64,000 bases of DNA from Streptosporangium canum (GTDB taxonomy: Bacteria; Actinomycetota; Actinomycetes; Streptosporangiales; Streptosporangiaceae). Shown here piece by piece: positions 26,216 to 34,107 of the stretch. Position 1 is the first letter of the stretch, and each line of letters begins with the position of its first letter. The DNA is taken from contig NZ_FOQY01000018.1 in assembly GCF_900113865.1 (NCBI RefSeq), forward strand, positions 109,672-173,671. Direction: 5' to 3'. Both the position numbers and the translations under genes were made by a program. The notes beneath the pieces are model-generated. The model was given only the letters and a program-made list of their open reading frames with translations. It did no database searches and had not been told where the DNA came from.

Positions 26216-26372
26216 CTCGCCGCCTACCGCCTGGCCTGTTCCTCCTGTCCGTCGTCCCCTGGACCAGGTGAACGCGGTCTTCCACGTCATCCGCCTCAAC
26301 AAGATGGTCCGTCCGGTCAATCGTCCTCGACGAGCCGGCCTGGTCAGGCTCCTGGAGCTGATCCCCGCCCCG
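26216..26372 (+). pseudogene. Decayed duplicate of the adnB 3' end
   Basis: The first 23 bases are identical to adnB 23134-23156 (CTCGCCGCCTACCGCCTGGC and three more), and similarity runs on to ATCCCCGCC at the adnB end, with frameshifts. In pieces the peptide is still legible: LAAYRLA, DQVNAVFHVIRLNKMVRPVN and LVRLLELIP, against adnB DQVSAAFHFVRLNETVRPVN and LIRLIESIP. It lies 3 kb downstream of the intact adnB end, just upstream (in the divergent direction) of the hydrolase start. Confidence 0.85.
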
Positions 26373-26497
26373 AGGAGAACAGATGACGGGGCAAATTTCC
26401 AGAGCAAACGCTTGAGAACGCCATCTGTGGTTCGAGGGAACGACGGGCCTGTGATCTCCTGATCTCTCCGCGCTCGACAGAGCATCCCGTCGACCAC

Positions 26498-26520
26498 TGG
26501 GACCAGAGAAGTCCCGGACC
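26498..26520. repeat. Direct repeat copy B upstream of the VapBC remnant
   Basis: Matches 25258-25280 at 20 of 23 positions. It overlaps the expected -35 region of the gene at 26534. Confidence 0.5.
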
Positions 26521-26533
26521 ATACACTGAGCAC

Positions 26534-26914
26534 ATGACCGTACGCGAGCAAGCACACCGCCTGCTCGACGCGGTGCCGGAGGACCGACTTCCGGATGCCA
26601 TAGAGCTGCTACGCCAGTGGGCTGAGGTGGAGCGCGGCGAACGCCCCCGTCGCCGGTTCCGCACGACTGCAATTTTCGATGGCGAATCCGATCTCAGCGA
26701 ACGCGCCAAGGAAATCATCCGGAGCACCTCAACCGAGCTCAATCGGGCCGCCGACCTGGTGGAACAGTACTCCGACCTGCCACTCGGTACCGCCGACGCG
26801 TTCGTCATCGCAGTCGCCGAGAAGTTCCACGCGGTCAACATCGCCACCATTGACCGCCGCCACTTCAGCATCGTGCGCCCTACGCACGTACCCGCCTTCA
26901 ATCTGCTGCCGTAG
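26534..26914 (+). CDS. VapB antitoxin N-terminus fused to VapC (PIN) C-terminus
   Basis: 126 residues. Residues 1-60 (MTVREQAHRLLDAVPEDRLP and the following acidic, Arg-containing stretch to SERAKEIIRS) resemble the antitoxin of an actinobacterial toxin-antitoxin pair. From about 70 on, LVEQYSDLPLGTADAFVIAV, ATIDRRHFSIV and VPAFNLLP are the C-terminal third of a PIN-domain toxin. The N-terminal PIN part with the first catalytic Asp is absent. An in-frame deletion joining vapB to vapC explains it, so it is most likely inactive. TACACT at 26522-26527 is six bases before the ATG. Confidence 0.75.
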   Translation: MTVREQAHRLLDAVPEDRLPDAIELLRQWAEVERGERPRRRFRTTAIFDGESDLSERAKEIIRSTSTELNRAADLVEQYSDLPLGTADAFVIAVAEKFHAVNIATIDRRHFSIVRPTHVPAFNLLP

Positions 26915-27449
26915 CCACCGTGCATCGGCTTTCTCTCTGCCACTGGCTGCCTCTGGGCACTTCACAGCTCGAGGCCATCCGGCTGGGGCAACCGAATTCG
27001 CCGTCCGGCTCGTCACTCACCGCCTGACCTGGTCCCAACCCCGGTACCAACCGGAGCGCCGTGTGGTCTCCGGCGTCGTCGTCATGGCGGCGCGCTTCAT
27101 GCCGGGAACGGTAGGAGACGGCTTTCCGTCTCCGCACGGGTGCGTCGATCACCGCGGAGCCCGATATCGGGCGGAAACCGGGTCCCGTTAACCGACTCGC
27201 CGTTCTTGACGCGGCTGGCGAAGGCATGCCATTGGTCGTTTCCGGAGCCGGACCGGCCACCGGCGGCATATGTTCCGCACAGGCCCGCCGTATTCCATCG
27301 GACGGCGTCGGCCACGGTGAGGGAACCGCGGGCGGAGGTTCTCGTTCCGGCGAATGGCCGAGCTTCTTTCCCGGATCCTTGTAACCGCATCAAGGGCGAA
27401 ACCCTGTTTTGCCCTTGAATGGCTGAATTTATTTTCGTAGCCTCGCATT
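26915..27449. other. Spacer without supported gene
   Basis: No intact gene. On the reverse strand near 27190-27270 one frame reads DQWHAFASRVKNGES, which resembles the W-x-AF-x3-V-x2-GE ending of DUF397 proteins, but the VRDSK core is missing, so this is only a possible remnant. The 3' end holds the promoter of the next gene. Confidence 0.4.
27415..27443 (+). promoter_or_regulatory. Promoter TTGAAT-N17-TAGCCT of a leaderless gene
   Basis: TTGAAT (27415-27420) and TAGCCT (27438-27443) are 17 bases apart and the GTG start follows six bases later, so transcription should begin at or next to the start codon. Confidence 0.6.
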
Positions 27450-28010
27450 GTGAGGGATGAGCGCAGACATGAATGGGGGCGGCGCGAGGAGGCTCGGCTG
27501 GCATTCCGGGAGGCCGGAAGCGAGGTGCGCTGGGCCAAGGGCCGCTATGGTCAGGCGCAGCAGGCATTCGATGAGGGAAACGGATCGCCTGCCGAATTGG
27601 CGCGGGCACGGCAGGCGTGGATCTGGGCGTTGACGGAGTGGGTAAGAACGCTGACCGTCCGGGAAGAGGTCCTTGACGGAGGCCGCCCTGCTGTGGATGC
27701 CGGAGCGGATGTCCTTTCCTCTGGCGCCGACCATTCGGCCCTCACACTCGATGAAGCGCACCGGCGGGTCGAGGCCCTGTCAAAGGAATACGACCGCATT
27801 CGCCGGAGCAGAAGCTTTCCCGCCGAAGTGACTTCGGCGCGGCGCGCGTGGAGTGAGGCGCTGAAAAGGTGGGCGCGCGTTCTCATCTCCCAGGAGGAGT
27901 CCCGGGACCGCGCGCGGATCGCCGTCCGGGAGAACCGGGATCTGATCGGCCTGCCCGTGGCCGGAGAAGACGGGCCGCCGTACGGGAGGACGGGCCGTCG
28001 TACGGGGTGA
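27450..28010 (+). CDS. Hypothetical helical protein with internal duplication
   Basis: 186 residues, highly charged, no membrane segment. Two homologous helical units: AELARARQAWIWALTEWVRT followed by LTVREE (about residues 51-76), and AEVTSARRAWSEALKRWARV followed by LISQEE (about 123-148). Each is preceded by a coiled-coil-like stretch. I recognise no family. The tail ends in GRTGRRTG. It converges on the anti-sigma-like gene with a hairpin between them. Confidence 0.6.
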   Translation: MRDERRHEWGRREEARLAFREAGSEVRWAKGRYGQAQQAFDEGNGSPAELARARQAWIWALTEWVRTLTVREEVLDGGRPAVDAGADVLSSGADHSALTLDEAHRRVEALSKEYDRIRRSRSFPAEVTSARRAWSEALKRWARVLISQEESRDRARIAVRENRDLIGLPVAGEDGPPYGRTGRRTG

Positions 28011-28104
28011 GAAGGGCGGCGAGGGCGGGGGCGGGGCCGCTGGCCGTTCAGGGCGCGATGGCAGCGGCCCAGCGGGTGATCACCCTTCCATCGCCAGGGC
28101 GCGA

Positions 28105-28138
28105 GCCCAGGCCCCGGTGTTGCGGATGGGGCCTGGGC
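28105..28138. terminator. Bidirectional hairpin between converging genes
   Basis: GCCCAGGCCCC (28105-28115) pairs with GGGGCCTGGGC (28128-28138), loop of 12 bases. Confidence 0.6.
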
Positions 28139-28152
28139 CGGGGACGGAGGGG

Positions 28153-29310
28153 TCAATCGCGCTTGGCGGGCAGCGACGGCTTGGCATCGGTCCAGCCCGT
28201 CTGCTGGTAGGCCGTGAAGCTGGTGGTCTTCGCGGTACGGCCGCCGGTGAGCTCGACCGTGGTCGTCGTCGTCCTCGCGAGCAGCAGGCCCGTCGCGGGG
28301 TCGATCACCAACGCGACCTCGAGGGCGTTCTTCCGCCCGAAGTCGGGAGCCACCTGATAGCCGAATGCCTCGCCCGTGCGGCCCAGCGGATCCTTCACCC
28401 TGCCCAGGGACTTCAGCTCGGGCATGGTGGCCAGGATGCGGTAGGCGGAGGCGCGCACGGCCGGTGAGGCGGGCAGATCGAAGACGATCTCCATGCAGGC
28501 CCCATGCAGGGCCGCCTCCAGCGATCGCGGGTCCCGCGGGGAGTAGCCGGCCTTGGCCTGGGCGGTGATGAGCTGTCCAAGATAGGCGCGCAGCTCCCGC
28601 TCGCCGCTCGGAATGCGGCGGATCTCGTCCCAGGTGAGGGGATCGCTGGCCAGCAACCCGCCCGAGCCCTTCCACTTGCCGCGCAGCCGTGAGGCCGTCT
28701 TCTCCTCTGCCTCGGCCCGCACCACCTCCGACGAGTCGCCGGCTCCGATCGGGTACTTCCACCGGGTCGGCGAGCCTGCCTTCCGCCAGGCGGTCTGATC
28801 CTCAGGGGTGAGTGGCTTCGCGCCGAGGGGTTGCTTGATCCACCAGCTCTGCGCCCCGGGTCGGCGCGCCAGCCATTGGTCTTTGGAGGAAAGCCGTCTG
28901 ATGACGTAGCCGTGATCCGGCGAGATCACGTCCCTGCCGGAAACCGTGCTGGTACGCCAGTATGCGCCCGACACGGGTGCCTTCGTGGCGGCGACGGCGG
29001 TGGCGGCGGCCAGCAGCATCTGGCGCGCCGACGGCTGCGCGCCGGGCGAGGCCGCCGGCGGAGGGGCCGGCCGCTGCTCGTTCGGCGCCGCCACCATGGT
29101 GACCACCAGAACCGTGGCGGCCACGCTCGCCGCCGATGCCAGCCACGGCACCGGCCCGCGCAGCCACGTGGCGCGTGGCCTGCCGCCCCGCCCCGGCGGC
29201 TCGGACATGATCGATGCCAGCAGCGTCTGGGCCCCCGCTCCAGACACCTGCCCGGCAGGCTCACCGCTCAGGTCGTCGTCGTGCACTCTGGCGAGATCAT
29301 CCAGGTTCAC
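28153..29310 (-). CDS. CU044_5270-type membrane protein, sigma-factor partner
   Basis: 385 residues: cytoplasmic N-terminus of about 55 residues, one membrane helix (PWLASAASVAATVLVVTMVA), then a large external domain. Genes of this kind (annotated CU044_5270 family in actinobacteria) follow ECF sigma genes and are thought to act like anti-sigma factors. Its start overlaps the sigma gene by four bases, so translation is coupled. The external domain contains YWRTSTVSGRDV and a C-terminal strand region. The signal is unknown. Confidence 0.75.
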   Translation of the reverse strand: MNLDDLARVHDDDLSGEPAGQVSGAGAQTLLASIMSEPPGRGGRPRATWLRGPVPWLASAASVAATVLVVTMVAAPNEQRPAPPPAASPGAQPSARQMLLAAATAVAATKAPVSGAYWRTSTVSGRDVISPDHGYVIRRLSSKDQWLARRPGAQSWWIKQPLGAKPLTPEDQTAWRKAGSPTRWKYPIGAGDSSEVVRAEAEEKTASRLRGKWKGSGGLLASDPLTWDEIRRIPSGERELRAYLGQLITAQAKAGYSPRDPRSLEAALHGACMEIVFDLPASPAVRASAYRILATMPELKSLGRVKDPLGRTGEAFGYQVAPDFGRKNALEVALVIDPATGLLLARTTTTTVELTGGRTAKTTSFTAYQQTGWTDAKPSLPAKRD

Positions 29311-29840
29311 AGTGCGGTCCTCTCGAAGAGCGGAAGGTCGATCCCCGCGCCGTCCAGGGCGCGCGCGAACCGCTTGCGCGCCCGGTGCAGCCGGACGCGT
29401 ACGGCGTTGCGAGTGATACCGAGCGTGCGCGCCACCTGCTCGGTGTCGAGCTTCTCCCAGGCGACCAGCGACAGCAGCTCCCTGTCGTCGTCGTTCAGGC
29501 CCCTGAAGACCTGACCGAGCTGCGTGTACTCGGCCGGTGGCGGCCCAGCCAGCGCCGGGGAGGCGGCGATCTGCTCGCGCAGCGCGGCGGTGCGCCGCTC
29601 ATGCCGCCGTTCGCCACGGCGGTGGTTGGCGAGCGCCTTGCGGGCCACGCCGTACAGCCAGAGCCTGGCCTCGTCCCCCGGCGGGATCTCGTTGATCCGC
29701 CGCCATGCGACGGCGAACGTCTCGGCCACCACGTCGGCCGCGTCGTCGGGATCCTGGCACCGGCGCAGGACGTACCCGAGTATGGGGCGATAGGCATGTT
29801 CGTATATCTGTACGAACCGGCCGTGGGGATCGGATCCCAT
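29307..29840 (-). CDS. ECF-type RNA polymerase sigma factor
   Basis: 177 residues. Region 2 (AYRPILGYVLRRCQDPDDAA and AETFAVAWRRI) and region 4 HTH (LDTEQVARTLGITRNAVRVR, LHRARKRF) are both complete; no extra C-terminal domain. First gene of a two-gene operon with the membrane partner at 28153. ATG at 29838-29840. The target promoter is not evident. Confidence 0.88.
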   Translation of the reverse strand: MGSDPHGRFVQIYEHAYRPILGYVLRRCQDPDDAADVVAETFAVAWRRINEIPPGDEARLWLYGVARKALANHRRGERRHERRTAALREQIAASPALAGPPPAEYTQLGQVFRGLNDDDRELLSLVAWEKLDTEQVARTLGITRNAVRVRLHRARKRFARALDGAGIDLPLFERTAL

Positions 29841-30350
29841 CCGGCCTCCTCACATGGATCATCGGTCATCCGTCCATGTCCGGAATCTCGGAAGCATTAC
29901 CGGTCGCCGACAAGTTTCCGAGGTCCAGCCGAGGGCGCCGAACGGGCCGGGCTGCGCCCACCGGCCGCCGCCGTGGCCCTGCAGAAGCCGGCGGCCGTCA
30001 GAGTCGCTTCCTTCGACCGTGAGAAACACACCTACACCCTGCTCGACGACACCTTCCGGCTGGCCGTCCAGGCGGAGGTCAGGGTCGCCGGGCGAGCCGG
30101 CGGGGACGGAGCGGGCTCCTACTTCCGGCGCGGCCGACTGACCTCCATCCCGGGCAACAAGGAAGTGCGCAGCGATGGCCAGGCACACAGGTACGCCGGC
30201 CAGTGCCTTCAAACGAGTTCGCGGCTGCGGCAGCCTCAGGTCTGACAGCCGCCAGCGGGTGAGCACGCATAGCTACTGGACCGTGAGTCCTGCGCAAAGA
30301 TCGTGCCCCTGCTGGTCGGCCGGGTTCGACCAGCGGGGTGGGTGGTCGTG
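29841..30350. other. Spacer with a possible gene fragment
   Basis: Apart from the fragment at 29970-30190 no gene is supported. GC-rich, no strong hairpin seen. Confidence 0.4.
29970..30190 (+). pseudogene. Possible truncated gene fragment, family unknown
   Basis: One forward frame has natural protein texture and high third-position GC: RVASFDREKHTYTLLDDTFR, then LAVQAEVRVAG and SYFRRGRLTSIPGN. There is no start codon with a ribosome site and the frame changes character on both sides. It may be the remnant of a beta-rich protein. Low confidence. Confidence 0.3.
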
Positions 30351-30875
30351 TCAGGCGCGGGCGGCGTACAGGTGGCGTACGTAGCCGATCTCGGCGACGT
30401 TCTTGGTCAGCTCGACGCTGACCCAGCCGGCCACGTTCGCCAGCGTCTCGTCCTGCCCCCACAGCCCGGCGGTGCGGTCGGTGGAGTCCAGGTCGGCGTC
30501 GGTGAGCTCGCTCAGGCGGGCCCGCCAGTCGTCCCTGAGGCCGCGCAGCCAGTCGGCGGCGGCCGTAGCGCCGCCCGGCCAGGTGATCTCCTCGCGGGGT
30601 GGGGCGCCGTCCCCGAAGCAGTGGCCGAGGGTGGTCGTCCACCAGAAGCCGATGTGCCAGGTGAGCCAGCCGATGGTGAGGGTGGGCACGGGGTCGGGTT
30701 CGGGCACCTGCCAGTCGGCCGTCCAGCGGCCGTCGTCCTGGCGGTGGACGGTCCAGCAGCCGGCCGCCGGCTCCCACAGGCACTGGGCGTCGTCGAGGTC
30801 TTCGAGGTGGTATTCGAACAGCGCCCAGGCGGTGTCGAGCTGCCGGGTCAGAAGATCAACACGAGGTACGGTCAT
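30351..30875 (-). CDS. DinB-superfamily protein
   Basis: 174 residues of the DinB/YfiT-like four-helix bundle: RQLDTAWALFEYHLEDLDD, WTVHRQDDG, TIGWLTWHIGFWW and a C-terminal helix WVSVELTKNVAEIGYVRHLY. His residues in the WHIG and VRH segments fit a metal site. Such proteins include thiol transferases and stress proteins; the substrate is unknown. I take the ATG at 30873-30875 (MTVPRVDLL); an in-frame start at 30914 adds 13 residues without homology. Confidence 0.78.
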   Translation of the reverse strand: MTVPRVDLLTRQLDTAWALFEYHLEDLDDAQCLWEPAAGCWTVHRQDDGRWTADWQVPEPDPVPTLTIGWLTWHIGFWWTTTLGHCFGDGAPPREEITWPGGATAAADWLRGLRDDWRARLSELTDADLDSTDRTAGLWGQDETLANVAGWVSVELTKNVAEIGYVRHLYAARA

Positions 30876-31038
30876 GGGCAGGGAGTCTGGCAGCGTCCCC
30901 GCCTGCGCTTCCATCGAATATCCGGTACCGCGTGCCGAGACGGCTCAGCGGGGGGCGGCCCGGTGGCCGCGTCACATCCGGGGGTGCCGACGATCGACGG
31001 CGGCGGCATGGAGGCCTTCGGTGAAAAGCCCCGCCTCG

Positions 31039-31242
31039 TCAGCCGAACTCGCCGCCCTTCACGCCGCCGACGAACGTCTGCCACTTATCGGGGGTGAAGC
31101 GCAGCATCGGCCCGTCCGGGTCCTTGCTGTCCCGTACGGCCCAGCCACCATCGGGCAGGCTGGCCACCTCGACACAGTTGTCGTTGTTGGTTCCGCTGAG
31201 GGTGCTCCTGTACCAGGCGAGATCCGAGCTGCTCTGATCCAC
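31039..31242 (-). CDS. DUF397 small protein, copy 2
   Basis: 67 residues with the complete DUF397 signature: NCVEVASLPDGGWAVRDSKD, PMLRFTPDKWQTFVGGVKGGEF. These proteins are encoded beside XRE/DUF5753 regulators in actinobacteria and are thought to act with them in differentiation or antibiotic control. GTG start. 73 bases after copy 1, same strand. Confidence 0.9.
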   Translation of the reverse strand: MDQSSSDLAWYRSTLSGTNNDNCVEVASLPDGGWAVRDSKDPDGPMLRFTPDKWQTFVGGVKGGEFG

Positions 31243-31315
31243 TGTCTTTTGCCCATCCCTTGAGTTGATCCGTGAGTTTCGCCATGTGCCGGGCCGACTC
31301 GTCTGATAATTTCAG

Positions 31316-31519
31316 TCAGTCGAATTTGCCGTCCTTCACGCCATGGACGAATTCCTGCCATTCATCTGGGGTGAAACGCAGCATCGGCCCGCCTGGGTTC
31401 TTGCTGTCTCGTACGGCCCTGCCGCCGTCGGGAAGTTCTGCTACCTCTACGCAATTGCCGTTCTGGCTGCTGTAGGTGCTCTTGTGCCAGTTCAGATGAG
31501 AGAGTTCATGGTGGCTCAT
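31316..31519 (-). CDS. DUF397 small protein, copy 1
   Basis: 67 residues: WHKSTYSSQNGNCVEVAELP, GGRAVRDSKNPGGPMLRFTP, then DEWQEFVHGVKDGKF. ATG at 31517-31519 with GGAG seven bases upstream. About 31 bases downstream of the XRE gene, so probably the same transcript. Closely similar to copy 2, so a local duplication. Confidence 0.92.
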   Translation of the reverse strand: MSHHELSHLNWHKSTYSSQNGNCVEVAELPDGGRAVRDSKNPGGPMLRFTPDEWQEFVHGVKDGKFD

Positions 31520-31550
31520 CTTGCAACTCCTTCTCCGTCTGAGCTCTAGG

Positions 31551-32420
31551 TTAAGCTTCGGCTGCTCGCTTTACCATACCCATGGAGTCGTCTGGCGACA
31601 GAGCTGTGGCGCGTAGCCGATCAAAGGCAAGGGTGTATCGGGAAACATCTGCATGCTGTTCGAGATAGAGGTCGCCGGCAAGGGTTTCGACGTACACCAC
31701 TTGGGCATCGGCTTGCTCTGGGAAGCCGAAGATGACGAAGGGGCCGGTGGTGCCTGGGTGGGAACCCACGCTGAACGGCACGACTTGCAGAGTGGTTTTT
31801 CCTTCTTCTGCGGCAGTGACCAGATGATGCAATTGCTTACGCATGATTGTCGGGTTGCCGACGACACGATGAATGGCGGCCTCATCAATGATGGCCCACA
31901 GGCGGGGGCGATCTTGCCGAGTAAGAATCTGTTGACGGATAAGGCGAACTTCTACACGTCGCTCGATCTCATCATGTCCCAGTTCTTGTGCCCCGCCTTT
32001 GATCAATGCTCTGACATAGTCAGGAGTTTGAAGCAGGCCGGGGATGACTATGGGCTCGAAGTTGTACAGCGACTCGGCTCCGCTTTCAAGTCCGATGTAG
32101 ACCTCGTACGGACTCGGCAGAACATCGCGGAAAGAATGCCACCAGCAAGGCTGGCGGGCTTCGCGGGCGAGTTGCATGAGGCTGTCGCGCTCAGGGCCAA
32201 TGACCCCGTAGAGGTCAAGTAGTTCGCGGATGCTACGAGGCTGAGGCAGGGAACGGCCGGTCTCGATGCGAAAGATGGTCGAAGGTGACCATTTCAGGCG
32301 GCGGGCGACTTCCTCGCGGGTCAGCCCGGTGGCATCGCGACGGTTGGCCAGTTCCACGGCAAGTCGACGGGCCCGCACGGTTGGGCTCTGGCGACGGACA
32401 CCGTTGTGGCTCCCGGACAT
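31551..32420 (-). CDS. XRE-family HTH regulator with DUF5753 domain
   Basis: 289 residues. N-terminal Cro/CI HTH (ATGLTREEVARRLKWSPSTI then FRIETGRSLP), then the DUF5753 domain (residues about 90-285) with GLLQTPDYVRALI, ILTRQDRPRLWAIIDEAAIH and QVVPFSVGSHPG. I chose ATG 32418-32420 (MSGSHNGVRRQ) because GGGGAG lies upstream; ATG at 32447 is in frame. Third position is less GC-rich than in neighbouring genes, hinting at transfer. Forms a regulator plus two DUF397 unit. Confidence 0.88.
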   Translation of the reverse strand: MSGSHNGVRRQSPTVRARRLAVELANRRDATGLTREEVARRLKWSPSTIFRIETGRSLPQPRSIRELLDLYGVIGPERDSLMQLAREARQPCWWHSFRDVLPSPYEVYIGLESGAESLYNFEPIVIPGLLQTPDYVRALIKGGAQELGHDEIERRVEVRLIRQQILTRQDRPRLWAIIDEAAIHRVVGNPTIMRKQLHHLVTAAEEGKTTLQVVPFSVGSHPGTTGPFVIFGFPEQADAQVVYVETLAGDLYLEQHADVSRYTLAFDRLRATALSPDDSMGMVKRAAEA

Positions 32421-32473
32421 GACGTGGCTCCCCTCGGTTGCGCTCATCCGTAAGCATCGTTGCTTCCTCACAA

Positions 32474-32509
32474 GCACTATTGCATCTTACTCAGAGTTAG
32501 TGCACTATT
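32474..32509 (-). promoter_or_regulatory. Putative XRE promoter and operator boxes
   Basis: Two direct GCACTATT boxes 28 bases apart bracket a TAAGAT -10 candidate on the reverse strand; the distal box overlaps the palindrome TAGTGCACTA. This arrangement suits autoregulation by the XRE protein. Inference. Confidence 0.4.
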
Positions 32510-32725
32510 ACGCAAGGTTGCCATCGTCGCGCAGCTCTCGGGGATGGTCAGGAAATGTGATGGGGGCCTGGACGCAGGCGAACGTCCCAGCACAACAGCG
32601 TTTAGGCGCGGGCGGGTCGGACTGCGAATGCCGACGCCAGCTAAAACCGGGCACATGTCGGCGTTGCTGCCGCGTGTCGCTATAACTGCCAAGTTTCGGC
32701 AGGGCCAACACCCTGCAAAACGGGC

Positions 32726-32762
32726 GGAGTCCGCCAGGTGCTACCAACACCTGACGGACTCC
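32726..32762 (+). other. Long hairpin before the 32791 gene
   Basis: GGAGTCCGCCAGGTG and CACCTGACGGACTCC pair at 14 of 15 positions around a CTACCAA loop, ending 28 bases before the ATG. It may be a terminator of upstream transcription or a leader element. Confidence 0.5.
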
Positions 32763-32790
32763 TTGAACCGGACTACGGAGGTCCGATCCC

Positions 32791-33210
32791 ATGGTCAACT
32801 TTACAAGGGCGATCCGGCTCATCCGGATGCGCTTCGATGCCGACCGGCCGCCCACGCCGCTGGGCTGCCGCTGGTGCGGCCACTCGCCGTATGCTCACGA
32901 CGATCGGTGCCTTCCCCACCAGCCGCGACATGACTACGACCGGCCGACTCAAGCCCAGTTCCGGGCGCGGTTGGCGGAGTGGTGGCGGCTGGGATTCGCG
33001 CGGCGGATGTCCTCGGCGGCGCCGGTAGGTCCGCCGGGGAGGATGACGTCATCCGATGCCGTTCCGAGGGAAGCGTCTGGCCAGGGCCTTCACTCCCGGT
33101 CCGAGGAGATGATGATCGCCGGATCACCTGGCCGTCACCCGGACGGTTCTCCTCCCGCGAGACATCGCGAGCCGTACCCTCACGAACACCATGCCCGGAG
33201 GGCCGCGTGA
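32791..33210 (+). CDS. Hypothetical Cys/His-containing protein
   Basis: 139 residues. The N-terminal half holds LGCRWCGHSPYAHDDRCLPH, a possible zinc knuckle (CxxC-GH ... C-x2-H), followed by PTQAQFRARLAEWWRLGFARR. The C-terminal half is low complexity. The 3' end overlaps the next start by four bases (GTGA), which supports both genes. Similar short Cys/His proteins accompany XRE/DUF397 and ATP-binding regulator genes in this order; no function known. Confidence 0.55.
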   Translation: MVNFTRAIRLIRMRFDADRPPTPLGCRWCGHSPYAHDDRCLPHQPRHDYDRPTQAQFRARLAEWWRLGFARRMSSAAPVGPPGRMTSSDAVPREASGQGLHSRSEEMMIAGSPGRHPDGSPPARHREPYPHEHHARRAA

Positions 33211-33965
33211 GCGGGCGGCACCGGAAGGGATCGCCCGCCGTCCAGGTGGCTCGCCGGGAGTGGGATCGCGATCAGCGGTCGCAGGCCGCCCGGCTCGATC
33301 AGGCCGAGGCGGGCTGGACGGTGATGTACGGCGTGGGCGGGCGCCGGTTCTACGCCATCGCCACCACACGGGCTCCGGAGCCGCAGGTCGTGGAGGCCCG
33401 TACCGCCGAGGAGTTGCACGAGCTGATCCGCGGGACCGGGCCGGCGGTGCCGCCGCCCGCCGTACTTCACCGTCACGGACAAGGAGCCTCGATGATCGCA
33501 AGCACCCCGGACGGCCTCCGGACCGTGGGCTGGGAGCTCCCCCGCGACCCGGCGATCACCCATGAGGCCCGCAGGACGGTGCGCGAGACCTTCACCACAT
33601 GGAGGCTGCCGTCCGATCTCGTCGACGACGCGGTGCTGGTCGTCAGCGAGCTGGTGACGAACGCGGCGGTGTACGGCGGGCCGCCGGTCCGGCTGTCGCT
33701 GTGGGCCACGCCCGAGGGGATCTGTGTGCGGGTCACCGACCACGGTCCCGGACGGCCCCACCGGCTCGACCTCGGTCAGGACGCGACCTCCGGCCGAGGA
33801 CTCGCGATCGTCGAGGCGCTCGCCGACCAGTGGGGCGTCATCCCCGTCCGCGACAAGGTCGGCAAGACGGTGTGGGCCGCGTGGCGGCTCCCCTGCGGGC
33901 GATCCGGCGCGCCCCGCACCGCCGATTGCGCGGACCCGCTCCCGCGCTCTCGCCTCCGCGTCTGA
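33207..33965 (+). CDS. HATPase_c (anti-sigma-type) ATP-binding protein with N-terminal extension
   Basis: 252 residues. Residues 1-90 form a separate small domain (GWTVMYGVGGRRFYAIAT, VVEARTAEELHELIRGTG). Residues 100-235 are a GHKL/HATPase_c domain of the RsbW/SpoIIAB-like type: VVSELVTNAAVYGG (N box), VRVTDHGPGRPH (G1), GRGLAIVEALADQWGV (G2). Such proteins bind ATP and antagonise sigma or other partners. GTG at 33207 follows CGGAGGG. An internal ATG at 33492 would give the ATPase domain alone, so two products are possible. Confidence 0.75.
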   Translation: MSGRHRKGSPAVQVARREWDRDQRSQAARLDQAEAGWTVMYGVGGRRFYAIATTRAPEPQVVEARTAEELHELIRGTGPAVPPPAVLHRHGQGASMIASTPDGLRTVGWELPRDPAITHEARRTVRETFTTWRLPSDLVDDAVLVVSELVTNAAVYGGPPVRLSLWATPEGICVRVTDHGPGRPHRLDLGQDATSGRGLAIVEALADQWGVIPVRDKVGKTVWAAWRLPCGRSGAPRTADCADPLPRSRLRV

Positions 33966-34107
33966 TCCCGCCCGCCCGCCCGCCGGCCGTTCCCGGAACC
34001 GGGTGAGCGCCGCTCGCCCCACGTGTTCCCGCGAGACCACACGCGTCCCGCAAGACCACACGTGTTTCCACAAGGCGCAGGTGCTCCCACGGGTCGCGTG
34101 TGGCCGC

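Larger units (their letters stand above)
32421..32790. other. Divergent regulatory spacer between XRE and the 32791 gene
   Basis: AT-richer than its surroundings. It holds two GCACTATT boxes (32474-32481 and 32502-32509), the perfect palindrome TAGTGCACTA (32498-32507), a reverse-strand -10 candidate TAAGAT (32484-32489) for the XRE gene, and a long hairpin at 32726-32762. Confidence 0.5.

Noticed and set aside
27097..27609. A 170-codon reverse-strand gene containing a DUF397-like ending
   Set aside because: The VRDSK core is absent, and the frame overlaps the promoter and start of the 27450 gene. At most a remnant.
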